The notes beneath the pieces were generated by a model. The model had not been told where the DNA came from. It made no database searches and saw only the letters and a program-made list of their open reading frames with translations. This document shows positions 25,654-35,456 of a stretch of 64,000 nt of DNA, one piece after another (the first letter of the stretch is position 1; the number at the start of each line of letters is the position of its first letter). The translations under genes were made by a program, and so were the position numbers. Origin of the DNA: Bacillota bacterium. GTDB taxonomy: Bacteria; Bacillota; Clostridia; Christensenellales; Aristaeellaceae. The stretch spans positions 62,001 to 126,000 of the forward strand of contig JAEYOV010000076.1 of assembly GCA_023411395.1 (NCBI GenBank), written 5' to 3'.

Positions 25654-26194
25654 ACTCCTTTGCAAAAATGCCTTTTCTGTTCAAGTCCAATGTTGAAGAA
25701 GCCATCTGTATCATCAGTTCCTCTACTGCCGAAAGCGTAGCGGCACCGCACAGCACCCATACCGGCACCGCAGGCTCAAGAATTTTTGCAAAAAACGGAA
25801 ACAAAAAGATCAAAAGACCTGTCAGCTTGTTGCCCCATGTGTGCAGCGAGGCAAATGCTTTATGCTTCGACCACGATACCAAGGCCGCGGCAAGGCGTAT
25901 GGCAGCAATGGCAAGTATCCAGACCACCGCGCCGGCCGGAAGCCTGATAACGGGATACAGCGAAACGGTCAAAGCCGCCATCAGCACCAAATCGGCGATG
26001 GAATCCAGCTTTGCCCCCAGGTTACTTTGGCTGTGCGTTTTTCTGGCGATGTACCCATCCAGCACGTCGGTTGCGCCGCATACCGCGTATAGGAGCAGAA
26101 ACGCCGTTTGAAGCGGCTTCAAAAATGGCAGCATCATCGAAAGAACAATTCTCAAAACGGTGAGCGCGTTTGCGATTAGGCCCGGCCGCTTCAT
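25652..26194 (-). CDS. CDP-alcohol phosphatidyltransferase
   Basis: A 180-residue membrane enzyme that exchanges CMP of a CDP-lipid for an alcohol. The family motif D-x2-DG-x2-AR-x8-G-x3-D-x3-D is complete (TDVLDGYIARKTHSQSNLGAK then LDSIAD). The length fits PgsA-like proteins, but the alcohol cannot be chosen by sequence alone. Four to six hydrophobic segments follow. The ATG has an AAGGAG site 8 nt upstream. It stands alone, convergent with thrS. Confidence 0.88.
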   Translation of the reverse strand: MKRPGLIANALTVLRIVLSMMLPFLKPLQTAFLLLYAVCGATDVLDGYIARKTHSQSNLGAKLDSIADLVLMAALTVSLYPVIRLPAGAVVWILAIAAIRLAAALVSWSKHKAFASLHTWGNKLTGLLIFLFPFFAKILEPAVPVWVLCGAATLSAVEELMIQMASSTLDLNRKGIFAKE

Positions 26195-26239
26195 GATTCC
26201 ATCTCCTTCCGCTGCATCCTGTGCAAATACAAGCTTCCC

Positions 26240-27775
26240 TTATTCATATATCACGGCGCGGTTCCTGTCCTGATGCTTGGCCTTGTACAGCGCGGTGTCC
26301 GCCTGGGTCATCACGTCGCTCAAATGCTTGTCGGCATGATCGTCCCCGGCGATGCCGATGCTTATGGTGAAGCTTACGGGTCCGTTTTTCCCGGCAAGTC
26401 TGGCTTCCTCCACATTCCTGCGGATGCGTTCGGCGATTTTCACGGCATCCTCCTGGCTTAGATTCGGCAGCAAAACAACGAATTCATCGCCGCCGATGCG
26501 GCCTATCGCATCCTCCTCCCGCAAAGAGGAGCGCAAAAGATGCGAAAAGTATACCAGCACCTTATCCCCCATGGTATGGCCGAAAGTATCGTTGATGCTT
26601 TTGAAATGATCCAGGTCAATCATGAACAGGGACAGGGGCTGCCTGCGCTCCTGCAAAACGGCGCGTATCCGCCTGTAGGTCCGCTCGAAACCGCTCCGGT
26701 TCAAGATTCCGGTCAGCGGGTCCATGTACGCCTGCTCCTTAAGTTCCATTTCCCGAAGCCTTTGCCCCGTGATATTGTTGATAATCATCACCGCCCCGTC
26801 GCGTCGGTCCCCCAGCGGATAATATTCCAGGGACAGGTACACATCCCCCGATTCCCTGTTCAGAACGGTATCGGTCTTGACCTCCTCGGCCGCTTTGCGA
26901 ACACGGCAAATATCCGGATTGGGGAAGATATCCTCCAGCCTGGAACCGACAGGCGATCCCAAAAAGCCGGCATGCTCCCTGATGGCGCTGCGGGCCGCGG
27001 AATTGGCCTCCATCACGATGCCATCCTTATCCATCACCAGAATGCCCTGGTTGATGACCTCAAACACCTTGTCCCTGGCAACGGGCGAGAGCATGAAAAA
27101 CCTGTAGCGGAAAAGCGAAAGGAAAAGAATGACGGCGCTTGGAATAAACAGCACGGAAATATGGATATAGATTCCCATGCCCTCCAGGAACGCCGTCTTT
27201 AAAAATGCTGCCATAAATGTGAAAAGAATGCTTGCCACAATCCAGTAAACCTGCTTGCGAAAGCCAGGCGCCAGCTCCCTTACAAAACTCATCAGGATCA
27301 GAACCGCAAACAGCGGCAGGGAGAAATTGTAGGCCACCAGCAGCATGCCCGCCGTGGTGGATGTAACCACCAGGGACTGGCCGAACAAAGCGCTCTCCTT
27401 CAGCGTGAAACCTGCGCGCATGATGTGATGCATCGGGTCGGTCCAGATTAAAAGCACCGTCAGCGCAGAAAAAACGGTGGCCGCCTGAACATACCGCGTC
27501 ATTCGGCGGCTCATGGTATAGGCAACGGCGAAATGCACCGTATAAAGGGGCAGGCCGAACACGCCAAGCTGCTGTACATCCCGCCAAAACAGTTTTTGCT
27601 CAAGGCCGGTACCATGTGTTTCAAAGAATGAGCCCACCGTCCAGACGATGGCAAAAGCACCCAGAAGGCATACTTCTTTTGCGCCCGGAGTCTTTCTATG
27701 CGCAAAAGCATAGACGGACATCCCCCCGATAAACAGCGCGGAAGATACCAGCAAAAAGTCCTGGACAAACGTCAT
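26240..27775 (-). CDS. Membrane diguanylate cyclase with PAS domain
   Basis: Predicted to make cyclic di-GMP. The 511-residue protein has about seven N-terminal membrane helices (1-225, the 7TM type found on histidine kinases), a PAS domain (about 235-340, starting VFEVINQGILVMDKDG), and a GGDEF domain (about 345-508). The active site GGDEF is intact at 428-432, and an inhibitory RxxD site is present at 419-422, so product feedback is expected. It is divergent from the MATE gene. The signal it senses is unknown. Confidence 0.93.
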   Translation of the reverse strand: MTFVQDFLLVSSALFIGGMSVYAFAHRKTPGAKEVCLLGAFAIVWTVGSFFETHGTGLEQKLFWRDVQQLGVFGLPLYTVHFAVAYTMSRRMTRYVQAATVFSALTVLLIWTDPMHHIMRAGFTLKESALFGQSLVVTSTTAGMLLVAYNFSLPLFAVLILMSFVRELAPGFRKQVYWIVASILFTFMAAFLKTAFLEGMGIYIHISVLFIPSAVILFLSLFRYRFFMLSPVARDKVFEVINQGILVMDKDGIVMEANSAARSAIREHAGFLGSPVGSRLEDIFPNPDICRVRKAAEEVKTDTVLNRESGDVYLSLEYYPLGDRRDGAVMIINNITGQRLREMELKEQAYMDPLTGILNRSGFERTYRRIRAVLQERRQPLSLFMIDLDHFKSINDTFGHTMGDKVLVYFSHLLRSSLREEDAIGRIGGDEFVVLLPNLSQEDAVKIAERIRRNVEEARLAGKNGPVSFTISIGIAGDDHADKHLSDVMTQADTALYKAKHQDRNRAVIYE

Positions 27776-27966
27776 TGCCCGCTCCCCCCTTCGTCCGGCG
27801 TGTCAGCCAAGCTTTGGTGTCGGAAGCTTATGATATTGTGACATATTCTCCACATTTTTGTATGTTTTGTCAACCGTGAAAGCGTATGTTTTACTGTTTG
27901 AAATCCTCTTGTTTTCTGATGCCGGGCGTGGTAGAGTATGGGGATTCCACTTGAACAAGGAGCAAT

Positions 27967-29367
27967 ATGGTCATGCACCGCCTTTCTTTCGCCCGGCAAT
28001 CGCCGCCGCGCCCGCCCAGGGAACGGTCCTATGTCCTGCGTCTATCCTTTCCCGCCATCCTGGAAAACCTGACAGCCACCATGATGCAGATCACCAATAT
28101 GATCATGGTAGGCGGCCTTGGCGCGGCGGCCACCGCAACGGTGGCGGTGAACTCCGCTCCCACCTGGGTTCTGAACAGCCTGGTGATGGCCGTGGGTGTG
28201 GGCAGCACCGCATTGGTCGCCAGGTCCACCGGCGCCAGGCAAACATCGGCGGCGGAGGCGGCCTGCCGGCAGACGTTTCTTCTGGGCCTTGCAGCGGGAG
28301 CGGCGCTGAGCGTGCTGACTTATTTTCTGGCCCCGATGATCCCCGTATGGATGCATGCCGATCCCGCCCTGCATGGCGAAGCAACGCTTTACATGCGCAT
28401 CCTGTCCGCCGGATTCTTACCTTATTATACAGGTGTTGTGCTGGCCGCGGCGCTGCGGGGCGCGGGTGACATGGCCACACCCATGAAGGTGAGCATAACG
28501 GCCAGCGCCTTGAACATACTGGGCGGCTTCCTTTTGATCTATCCTTCCCGGCACATTTCCATCCTTTCATTGTCCTTTCCCATGTGGGGCGCGGGACTGG
28601 GCGTAAGGGGGGCGGCTATCGCCACCGCCGTGACGACAGGGCTGTCGGGCGTATGGCTTGTCCTTGCCGTTTTGCGGCCGCAAAGCAGATTGAAGCTGCG
28701 CCTGAAGCAGTTGCGTCCCGACTTTCCCTTTATCAAACAGCTATTATCGGTAGGTACCCCCGCCGCATTGGAGCGGCTCTCCATCTCGCTGGGACAGATG
28801 ATTTTCATTGGCATGGTGGCTTCCCTGGGCACCGCACAATTGGCGGCCCACCACCTGGTGGTGACCATCGAATCGCTTTCCTACATGCCCGGCTACGGCT
28901 TTGCCGCGGCCGCCTCCACGCTGGTGGGACAGTCCCTGGGCGCGGGGGAAGCGCAAAAAGCGCGGGCGCAAGGGGATCTGACCATCCGCCTGTGTGTTAT
29001 GACGATGTCCCTGGTCGGCGTGGCGCTGTTTTCCCTGGCCCCGTGGTGGATGGCCCTTTTCACCCCGGATCAGGACGTTCGTATGATTGGGGCCTCGCTG
29101 CTTCGCATATGCTCCTTGGAGCAGCCAGCCACAGCGCTGTATTTGACCTCGTCAGGCGCTCTCCGGGGCGCCGGCGAAACACGGGCGCCCTTCCTGGTCG
29201 CCTTTGCCAGCATGGGCCTTCGGTTGGTATTGGCATATGTTTTCATCTCCCAGTGGAACATGGGCGTACAGGGCGCCTGGTGGGCTATGGGCATTGACCT
29301 GTGGGTTCGGGGAACGCTGACCTTTGTGTATTTTCGAAAGGGACGCTGGGCCGCGGCACGGATTTGA
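27967..29367 (+). CDS. MATE-family efflux transporter
   Basis: A 466-residue multidrug/toxin exporter of the MATE family with about 12 membrane helices. The family's early block (LSFPAILENLTATMMQITNMIMVGGLG) and the mid-protein repeat (TPAALERLSISLGQMIFIGMVASLG) are both visible, showing the two-halves symmetry. The ATG at 27967 follows AAGGAG by 4 nt; an ATG at 27973 is also spaced well. A weak promoter (TTGTTT-N17-TAGAGT, 27909-27937) precedes it. Substrate unknown. Confidence 0.92.
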   Translation: MVMHRLSFARQSPPRPPRERSYVLRLSFPAILENLTATMMQITNMIMVGGLGAAATATVAVNSAPTWVLNSLVMAVGVGSTALVARSTGARQTSAAEAACRQTFLLGLAAGAALSVLTYFLAPMIPVWMHADPALHGEATLYMRILSAGFLPYYTGVVLAAALRGAGDMATPMKVSITASALNILGGFLLIYPSRHISILSLSFPMWGAGLGVRGAAIATAVTTGLSGVWLVLAVLRPQSRLKLRLKQLRPDFPFIKQLLSVGTPAALERLSISLGQMIFIGMVASLGTAQLAAHHLVVTIESLSYMPGYGFAAAASTLVGQSLGAGEAQKARAQGDLTIRLCVMTMSLVGVALFSLAPWWMALFTPDQDVRMIGASLLRICSLEQPATALYLTSSGALRGAGETRAPFLVAFASMGLRLVLAYVFISQWNMGVQGAWWAMGIDLWVRGTLTFVYFRKGRWAAARI

Positions 29368-29425
29368 AGCAAATGAAAATCCATAAAAGGCCAATCCAAA
29401 AAAGTGAATATCTAGGAAAAAAAAC

Positions 29426-29454
29426 TTGCATTGCGCAACCTCATCTGATACTAT
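29426..29454 (+). promoter_or_regulatory. Promoter of the Opp-type operon
   Basis: TTGCAT (29426-29431), a 17-nt spacer and TACTAT (29449-29454), about 70 nt before the GTG start of the binding-protein gene. Confidence 0.55.
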
Positions 29455-29525
29455 GTAAATACTATCACAGGATAAATGCCAGAGGCACTTTGGTGTTTGT
29501 CAAATATGTAGGAGGTGCGTTCACT

Positions 29526-31358
29526 GTGAAGAAACTTCTGGTACTGGCGCTTGTGATCATGATGGTGCTTCCTCTGATCCCGGCATCCGCTGAATCAGCC
29601 AATCAGCTGATTGTCGGCACGACCACGGAACTGAGCGGCGACTTCTTCACTGTCATGTGGGGCAACAACGCTGCCGACAGGTCCATCAAAGACCTGCTCC
29701 ACGGCTATGAGAACATCGTGTGGACCCGGACCGACGGCTATCAGGTCAACAACACCGTCGTAACGGAATTCAGCACGGAGCTTGATGCCGAAGGAAACAA
29801 GACCTATTTCTTCACCATTGCGGAAGACCTGGTTTACAGCGATGGCTCCCCCATCACCGCCAAGGATTACGTCTTTGCACAGCTGCTGACCACCGCTCCC
29901 GAGGCTACCGCTGTTGGCGCCGATACTTCCGCAGGTATTGAACTGCTGGGGTATGATGCCTTCAACAAAGGGGAAAGCGAAGTGTTTTCCGGCGTGCACC
30001 TGCTGGGGGACTATAAGCTCTCCGTCACCGTGAAAGCGGAATACGTTCCCTACTACTACGAACTGACGCTGGTTCAATTGTTCCCCTACCCCTACAAAGT
30101 CATCGCTCCAGGCTGCGACATCGCGGATGACGGCCAGGGCGCTTACATCTCCGGCGAATTCACCTCCGCGTTGCTGGAAAAGACGCTGCTGGATCCCGAA
30201 ACGGGCTACCGCTTCAATCCTCAGGTTACAAGCGGCCCCTATGTGCTCAACACCTTCGACAAGGTGAACATGCAGGCCGTGCTGAAGCTCAATCCCCTGT
30301 TCAAGGGCAACTACGAAGGCCTGAAGCCCACCATCGAAACCGTTATCCTCAAGAAGACGCTGCAAAACACCCAGATGGATGAACTCCGTGCCGGGACGGT
30401 TGACCTTTTGAGCACCGTCACCGCCGGCGACGAGATCACCATGGGCCTTGACATCGCGGAAGAGGGCCTTGCCGAATATGTGACCTACCTGCGCAACGGC
30501 TTTGGCTTCTTCACCTTCGCCTGTGAAGAAGGCCATCCCACCGCCGATGTGCATGTTCGCCGTGCCATTGGTTACTGCATCGACGTGCCCGAGTTCGCCC
30601 GCGCCTTCACCAAGGGCTATGGCCAGGTGGTCTACGGCTACTATGGCGCCGCCCAGTGGATGGCCAAGATGTACAAGACCGAGCTGGCCGAGAAGCTCAA
30701 CCCCTATGCCCTGAACCTTGACGCTGCCAAGGCCGAACTGGTGGAAGGCGGCTGGATCTACAACGAAAAGGGCGAGGAATTTGTGGAGGGCACCGACACC
30801 CTGCGCTACAAGAAGGCCGAGGACGGCACGCTGATCCCCTGCCTGATCAAGTGGGCTTCCACCGTGGACAACTCCGTGTCCGACCTGCTTCTGCAGATGC
30901 TGCCGGATAACATGGCCGCTGTGGGCATGAAGATCGAGCAGTCCACCATGCAGTTCGCCGAGCTGCTGGAGTACTACTATCAGCCCAACAGGCCCGACGT
31001 GCCCAATGGCCGCAACGGCTATGACATGTTCAACCTGGCCACCAACTTCACCCCGGTGTTCGATCCCCTGTACTACTACCACACCGACGACCGTTACCTG
31101 GGCGTGAACAACACCTCCGGCCTGAAGGACGAGGAACTGACCAGGATCGCTCAGGAAATGCGCAACCTGGACAGCAGCGAAACTGAAAAGTATGCCGAAT
31201 TGTGGTTCCAGTGGCAGACCCGTTGGAATGATCTGCTGCCCACCGTTCCCCTGTACTCCAACGAGTATTTCGACTTCTTCAATCCCAAACTCAAGGGCCT
31301 GAACACCGATCCGCTGTGGTACTGGACCTACGACATCTACTACCTGACCATCGAATAA
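29526..31358 (+). CDS. Peptide-type ABC substrate-binding protein (SBP_bac_5)
   Basis: A 610-residue extracytoplasmic receptor of the OppA/DppA family. After a signal peptide (LLVLALVIMMVLPLIPASA) it shows the family's blocks: ENIVWT region, FTIAEDLVYSDGSPITAKDYVFA, VTSGPYVLNTFDKVNMQAVLKLNP and VRRAIGYCIDV. There is no lipobox Cys; cleavage looks like a signal-peptidase I site (ASA-E). The GTG at 29526 with a GGAGG site fits the signal peptide; no ATG is better placed. It is the first gene of a six-gene operon. Confidence 0.92.
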   Translation: MKKLLVLALVIMMVLPLIPASAESANQLIVGTTTELSGDFFTVMWGNNAADRSIKDLLHGYENIVWTRTDGYQVNNTVVTEFSTELDAEGNKTYFFTIAEDLVYSDGSPITAKDYVFAQLLTTAPEATAVGADTSAGIELLGYDAFNKGESEVFSGVHLLGDYKLSVTVKAEYVPYYYELTLVQLFPYPYKVIAPGCDIADDGQGAYISGEFTSALLEKTLLDPETGYRFNPQVTSGPYVLNTFDKVNMQAVLKLNPLFKGNYEGLKPTIETVILKKTLQNTQMDELRAGTVDLLSTVTAGDEITMGLDIAEEGLAEYVTYLRNGFGFFTFACEEGHPTADVHVRRAIGYCIDVPEFARAFTKGYGQVVYGYYGAAQWMAKMYKTELAEKLNPYALNLDAAKAELVEGGWIYNEKGEEFVEGTDTLRYKKAEDGTLIPCLIKWASTVDNSVSDLLLQMLPDNMAAVGMKIEQSTMQFAELLEYYYQPNRPDVPNGRNGYDMFNLATNFTPVFDPLYYYHTDDRYLGVNNTSGLKDEELTRIAQEMRNLDSSETEKYAELWFQWQTRWNDLLPTVPLYSNEYFDFFNPKLKGLNTDPLWYWTYDIYYLTIE

Positions 31359-31391
31359 TGGGCGCATAAGGAGTACCGGATTAAAACCCAT

Positions 31392-31417
31392 GGAGGGGCG
31401 GGCTTGCCCGCCCCTCC
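31392..31417 (+). terminator. Attenuating hairpin between binding-protein and permease genes
   Basis: A perfect 11-bp stem (GGAGGGGCGGG with its complement) with a CTTG loop lies 33 nt past the binding-protein stop codon. There is no long U run, so it probably acts as an RNA-stability or partial termination element favouring the receptor. Confidence 0.55.
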
Positions 31418-31564
31418 CCATTCATATGGGAGGATGGCCGCCAGGCGGCGGAAGGCCCGCCGTATGGCCCGTCCCCACCCGGAATCATGATGTCCTGTAT
31501 CCTTGTCTTTCGGTCAAGTTTTAGACACACGCCTCCCTGCTGTGTGCGGAATGAAGGTGCGGCT

Positions 31565-32557
31565 ATGGCCAAATACATCCTCAGGCGTCTTTTGTATGTC
31601 TGCTTTGTGTTCCTGATCATCTCGGTCATCATGTTCGGCATTTTTCAATTGGTACCGGGCGACCGCGTACGGCTGATGATCGATGAGAGCGTCGCCCGCT
31701 CCAATCCTGAGCGCTATAAGGTTATCTACGAACAGACCCGGATCAAAATGGGGCTGGATCAGCCTATTTATGTGCAGTATTTCCGCTGGCTTTCGGGCAT
31801 GCTTTCCGGTGATTTCGGCTATTCGGCCCATTACAAGCAGCCTGTCGTCAGCATCATACAAGCGCCGATGCTCAACACGGTGCAGATGAACCTCATCAAC
31901 CTGGTTCTGGTATTTGCAATCACCATACCGCTTGGCATCGCCACTGCCGTGCGCAAGGGCAGGGCCTTTGACTCGGGGGTGCAGGTGTTCACGGTTGTTG
32001 GCATATCGCTGCCAAGTTTTTTGGTAGCATTGATCTGTATTTCCCTGTTCGCCGTGCTTTGGCCCATCTTTCCTATCAGCGGGTCGGCCTCCGCCGGCAT
32101 AACAGCCACCAACGCCAGCGGCTTTCAATTGTTTGTCGACCGGCTGTACCACATGGCCCTTCCCTTGATGGTGATGACCATCACCAATATGGCCAGCATC
32201 ACCAGATATGTGCGCTCGGCCATGGTAGAGGCACTGAAACAGGACTATATCCGCACCGCCCGGGCCAAGGGGCTGAGGGAAAAGGTGGTCATCTACTCCC
32301 ACGCTTTCCGCAATGCGCTCATCCCGGTAGTCACCATCATGACCGGCTGGTTCATCAGCATCTTTTCCGGCTGGGTGGCCATTGAAGCCATCTTCCTGTG
32401 GAACGGTCTTGGGAACCTTTTGTATCAGTCTCTTTTGCGCCAGGATTATTCCGTGGTCATGACCATGAACATGTTTTATACCGTGCTTGCCCTTTTCGGC
32501 AACCTCCTGATGGATCTGGGCTACGGCCTGGTCGACCCCCGCGTCAAGCTGAGTTAA
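31565..32557 (+). CDS. Peptide-type ABC permease, OppB/DppB subunit
   Basis: A 330-residue membrane subunit. The N-terminus MAKYILRRLLYVCFVFLIISVIMFGIFQLVPGD is typical of DppB, with the ILRRLL...PGD pattern. The cytoplasmic EAA loop is visible (YIRTARAKGLREKVVIYSHAFRNALIPV). Six membrane helices are expected. The start is the ATG at 31565 with a weak GAAGGTG site; the frame is open 26 codons upstream. Normal in every respect, unlike its partner. Confidence 0.93.
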   Translation: MAKYILRRLLYVCFVFLIISVIMFGIFQLVPGDRVRLMIDESVARSNPERYKVIYEQTRIKMGLDQPIYVQYFRWLSGMLSGDFGYSAHYKQPVVSIIQAPMLNTVQMNLINLVLVFAITIPLGIATAVRKGRAFDSGVQVFTVVGISLPSFLVALICISLFAVLWPIFPISGSASAGITATNASGFQLFVDRLYHMALPLMVMTITNMASITRYVRSAMVEALKQDYIRTARAKGLREKVVIYSHAFRNALIPVVTIMTGWFISIFSGWVAIEAIFLWNGLGNLLYQSLLRQDYSVVMTMNMFYTVLALFGNLLMDLGYGLVDPRVKLS

Positions 32558-32569
32558 GGAGGAAAAAGC

Positions 32570-34405
32570 ATGTTACGTCCGAATAAGCGTCCCGGGGGCC
32601 GGTTTTTTTCCAACTTCATCAAGAGCGTGCTGCTGGGCAACAACCATGTGGAATACCGCTCCGTACTGGAAGAAGAGGCCATGCGCAGCCCCTTCCGCAC
32701 CATCGTTGCGAATTTCCGCGGCAACAGGATCGCGGTAACAGCCTCCGTCATCTTCCTGCTCATCCTTGTCTCCTGTTTTACATTGAGCCAGGTGTTCCCC
32801 CTGGAGCTCACCTATTATGATCTGTCCCAGTCCAATGTACGGCCGGGTTTTGGCATCATGGCCTACCCCGCCGATCTGAATGGCAAGGTATCCGCAATCG
32901 GCACAGGCTCCTCCTTTGGCGCGGCCATTGATGCCAACGGTAAGCTGTACCAGTGGAATGGCGTCAGTGACCCGGGCACCAACAAAAAACTGTGGGACAT
33001 TCCCCAAGAAGCGGCAGACTTGAAAATGGTCTCCGCCGGCCTGGATCATGTGCTGGCTGTGACCCGGGATAACAAGGTGCTTACCTGGGGCAACAACCGC
33101 CTGAAACTGGACCGGGTACCCCCGGAGCTCAAGGATGGCGAGGTGCCGGTCAAGCAGACCCTGGCCGCCAACCAGTTCTCCCTGGCCCTGACGGAGGACG
33201 GGTATCTGTATATATGGGGCAACAGCAATCTGGTATCGGTTGACCAGGATACGATCAAGAAAACCCTTCAGCACAACATCTCCAAGGTTGCGACCACCTC
33301 CAACAACATTCTCCTTTTGATGAACGACGGGACCGTTCAGGTCATCGGCATGCCCTCCACAGTGTTTTCCGCATTGCCGGAGAACATGCCGAAGCTTGTG
33401 GACATTGCTGCCGGGGAAACAACCGCCGCCGGCATCACGGAGGATGGCCGCGTGGTGGTATGGGGAAACAACATGTACGGCCTGTATGATGTGCCTGAGC
33501 AGGTGATGGGCAAGGCCGTGAAGATTGCTGCCGGCCGGTACCATTTTACGGTGCTTACGGAGGAAGGCAGGGTATACAGTTGGGGCCGCGACACCTTCGG
33601 GCAGGCCTCTGCTCCCGATTTGTCCAATATCAAGGACATCTATGCCGGATACTTTCAAAACTACGCCGTGGATGAAAAGAACAACATTCACACCTGGGGC
33701 CTGACCGGATACCTGATGGGTACCGACGACCAGGGCCGTGACGTTTTCCGGCGCCTTCTTTCCGGCGGGCGCCTGACGCTGACGGTGGGCGCGGTGGCTG
33801 TTTTGATCTCCCTGTTCATCGGCGTTATCGTGGGCGGCACTGCGGGCTTCTACGGCGGCCGTATCGACAACATCCTCATGCGCGGCGCGGAGGTGGTGGG
33901 CTCTATTCCCTTCCTGCCCCTGGCGATGACACTCTCGTCCCTGATCGGCAACGGTCTGGGCGAGACCGGGCGCATCGTCATGATCATGGTGATTCTTGGA
34001 GTTTTGAGCTGGCCCGGTTTGGCGCGCCTGATCCGCGGCCAGATTCTGGCCGAGCGTGAAAAGGAATTCGTCACCGCCGCCAAGGCGCTGGGCATCCGGG
34101 AGCGGGTCATCATCTTCCGCCACATCCTGCCCAACGTTATCAGCGTGGTGATCGTAAATACCACCCTGAGTTATGCCATCTCCCTGCTTACCGAATCCAG
34201 TCTTTCCTTCCTCGGCTTTGGCGTAGTACCGCCCAACCCCACCTGGGGCAACATGCTCACCGGTTCACAGGCCACCAAAGTCATCAGGGATTACTGGTGG
34301 CGCTGGGTCTTCCCGGCTGCAGCGCTGGCCATCTCCACCATTTCCATCAACAGCATTGGCGATGGACTCCGGGATGCCATCGATCCCAAATCCAACGAGC
34401 GCTAA
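32570..34405 (+). CDS. OppC/DppC-type permease with inserted RCC1-like beta-propeller
   Basis: A 611-residue permease, about twice the family's usual length. TM1 lies at about 53-76. Residues 106-378 form seven RCC1-like repeats, recognised by G-h-x-AL/V-x-x-DGxhhxWG units (TWG at 172-174, IWG 215-217, VWG 297-299, SWG 337-339, TWG 375-377). The standard permease resumes at MGTDDQGRDVFRRLLSGGR (383-401), then five helices and the EAA loop (FVTAAKALGIRERVIIFRHILPN). The propeller lies in the TM1-TM2 loop and should be outside the membrane. Frame, ribosome site (AAGGAGG) and neighbours show it is one intact gene. Confidence 0.93.
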   Translation: MLRPNKRPGGRFFSNFIKSVLLGNNHVEYRSVLEEEAMRSPFRTIVANFRGNRIAVTASVIFLLILVSCFTLSQVFPLELTYYDLSQSNVRPGFGIMAYPADLNGKVSAIGTGSSFGAAIDANGKLYQWNGVSDPGTNKKLWDIPQEAADLKMVSAGLDHVLAVTRDNKVLTWGNNRLKLDRVPPELKDGEVPVKQTLAANQFSLALTEDGYLYIWGNSNLVSVDQDTIKKTLQHNISKVATTSNNILLLMNDGTVQVIGMPSTVFSALPENMPKLVDIAAGETTAAGITEDGRVVVWGNNMYGLYDVPEQVMGKAVKIAAGRYHFTVLTEEGRVYSWGRDTFGQASAPDLSNIKDIYAGYFQNYAVDEKNNIHTWGLTGYLMGTDDQGRDVFRRLLSGGRLTLTVGAVAVLISLFIGVIVGGTAGFYGGRIDNILMRGAEVVGSIPFLPLAMTLSSLIGNGLGETGRIVMIMVILGVLSWPGLARLIRGQILAEREKEFVTAAKALGIRERVIIFRHILPNVISVVIVNTTLSYAISLLTESSLSFLGFGVVPPNPTWGNMLTGSQATKVIRDYWWRWVFPAAALAISTISINSIGDGLRDAIDPKSNER

Positions 34406-34420
34406 AGGAGGGGATGCAAC

Positions 34421-35416
34421 ATGGCATTGCTGGAAGTAAAAAATCTGCACACCTTCTTCAAAACGAAAAAAGGCACCGTCAAGGCGGTGAACGGCGTTTC
34501 CTATGCGGTGGAAGCCGGGCGCACGCTGGGTATTGTGGGTGAAAGCGGAAGCGGAAAAAGCGTGTCCGCCATGTCGATCCTGAAGCTTTTGGATGGCAAC
34601 GGCTACATCGATAGCGGCGAGATCCTTTTCCAGGGGCACGATCTGACCAAGTTCAGTTTGAACCAGATGTACAAGATCCGGGGCAATGAAATCTCCGTCA
34701 TTTTTCAGGAACCCATGACCTCCCTGAACCCCGTGTTCACGGTGGAACGCCAGATCGGCGAGACCTTCATGGTCCATCAGGGCATGAAGAAGCGGAAGGC
34801 TTACGCAAAAGCGGTTGAAATGCTGGCTGCCGTGAAAATCCCAAACCCTGAAAAGGTGGCCAAGCAATATCCCCACGAATTGTCCGGCGGCATGCGCCAG
34901 CGGGTGATGATCGCCATGGCCTTGGCCTGCAAACCCAGCCTGCTGATTGCGGATGAACCCACCACCGCCCTGGATGTCACCATTCAGGCCCAGATATTGA
35001 AGCTGATGAACGATCTGAAGGGCGAAAAGGGGACGTCCATCCTTTTTATCACCCATGACCTGGGCGTCATCAACCAAATGGCGGACGACGTTGTGGTCAT
35101 GTACTGCGGCGAAGTGGTGGAAATGGCGCCCGTACGCACCATCTTCCTTCAGGGAAAGTACTCCCACCCCTATACCGAGGGGCTGATGACTTCCATCCCC
35201 CGCCTGGACACCGCATCCCACCGGCTGGACGCCATCCCCGGCGCTGTACCCCACCCCCTGGACTTGCCCAAGGGATGCAAATTCGCCCCCCGCTGCAAGT
35301 ATGCCACCGACAAGTGCCGGGATACCGAGCCCGGGCAGATGTCGGTGGAGCCGGGGCATTCCATCCGCTGCTTCTATCCCGACAAGGATGAAAGAAGCAA
35401 GCGCATTTCAGGATGA
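34421..35416 (+). CDS. Peptide-type ABC importer ATPase, OppD/DppD subunit
   Basis: A 331-residue ATPase of normal size. Walker A GESGSGKS, Q-loop VIFQEPMTSLNP, signature LSGGMRQR, Walker B LLIADEPTTALD and the H-loop ITHD are all present. The C-terminal oligopeptide extension (HPYTEGLMTSIPRL; GCKFAPRCKYATDKC) has the Cys cluster of the family. The ATG at 34421 follows a GGAGGGG site, 15 nt after the permease gene. Confidence 0.95.
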   Translation: MALLEVKNLHTFFKTKKGTVKAVNGVSYAVEAGRTLGIVGESGSGKSVSAMSILKLLDGNGYIDSGEILFQGHDLTKFSLNQMYKIRGNEISVIFQEPMTSLNPVFTVERQIGETFMVHQGMKKRKAYAKAVEMLAAVKIPNPEKVAKQYPHELSGGMRQRVMIAMALACKPSLLIADEPTTALDVTIQAQILKLMNDLKGEKGTSILFITHDLGVINQMADDVVVMYCGEVVEMAPVRTIFLQGKYSHPYTEGLMTSIPRLDTASHRLDAIPGAVPHPLDLPKGCKFAPRCKYATDKCRDTEPGQMSVEPGHSIRCFYPDKDERSKRISG

Positions 35417-35456
35417 GTCTTCAGCCGCTTCCAAACAAGCAAGGGGGAAAGGCGAC

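Noticed and set aside
29595..31421. 608-residue open frame antisense to the peptide-binding protein
   Set aside because: The plus strand encodes a full SBP_bac_5 protein; the antisense product is a Val/Gly/His-rich shadow.
32573..34123. 516-residue open frame antisense to the propeller permease
   Set aside because: The plus-strand frame has all permease and RCC1 motifs; the antisense frame has none.
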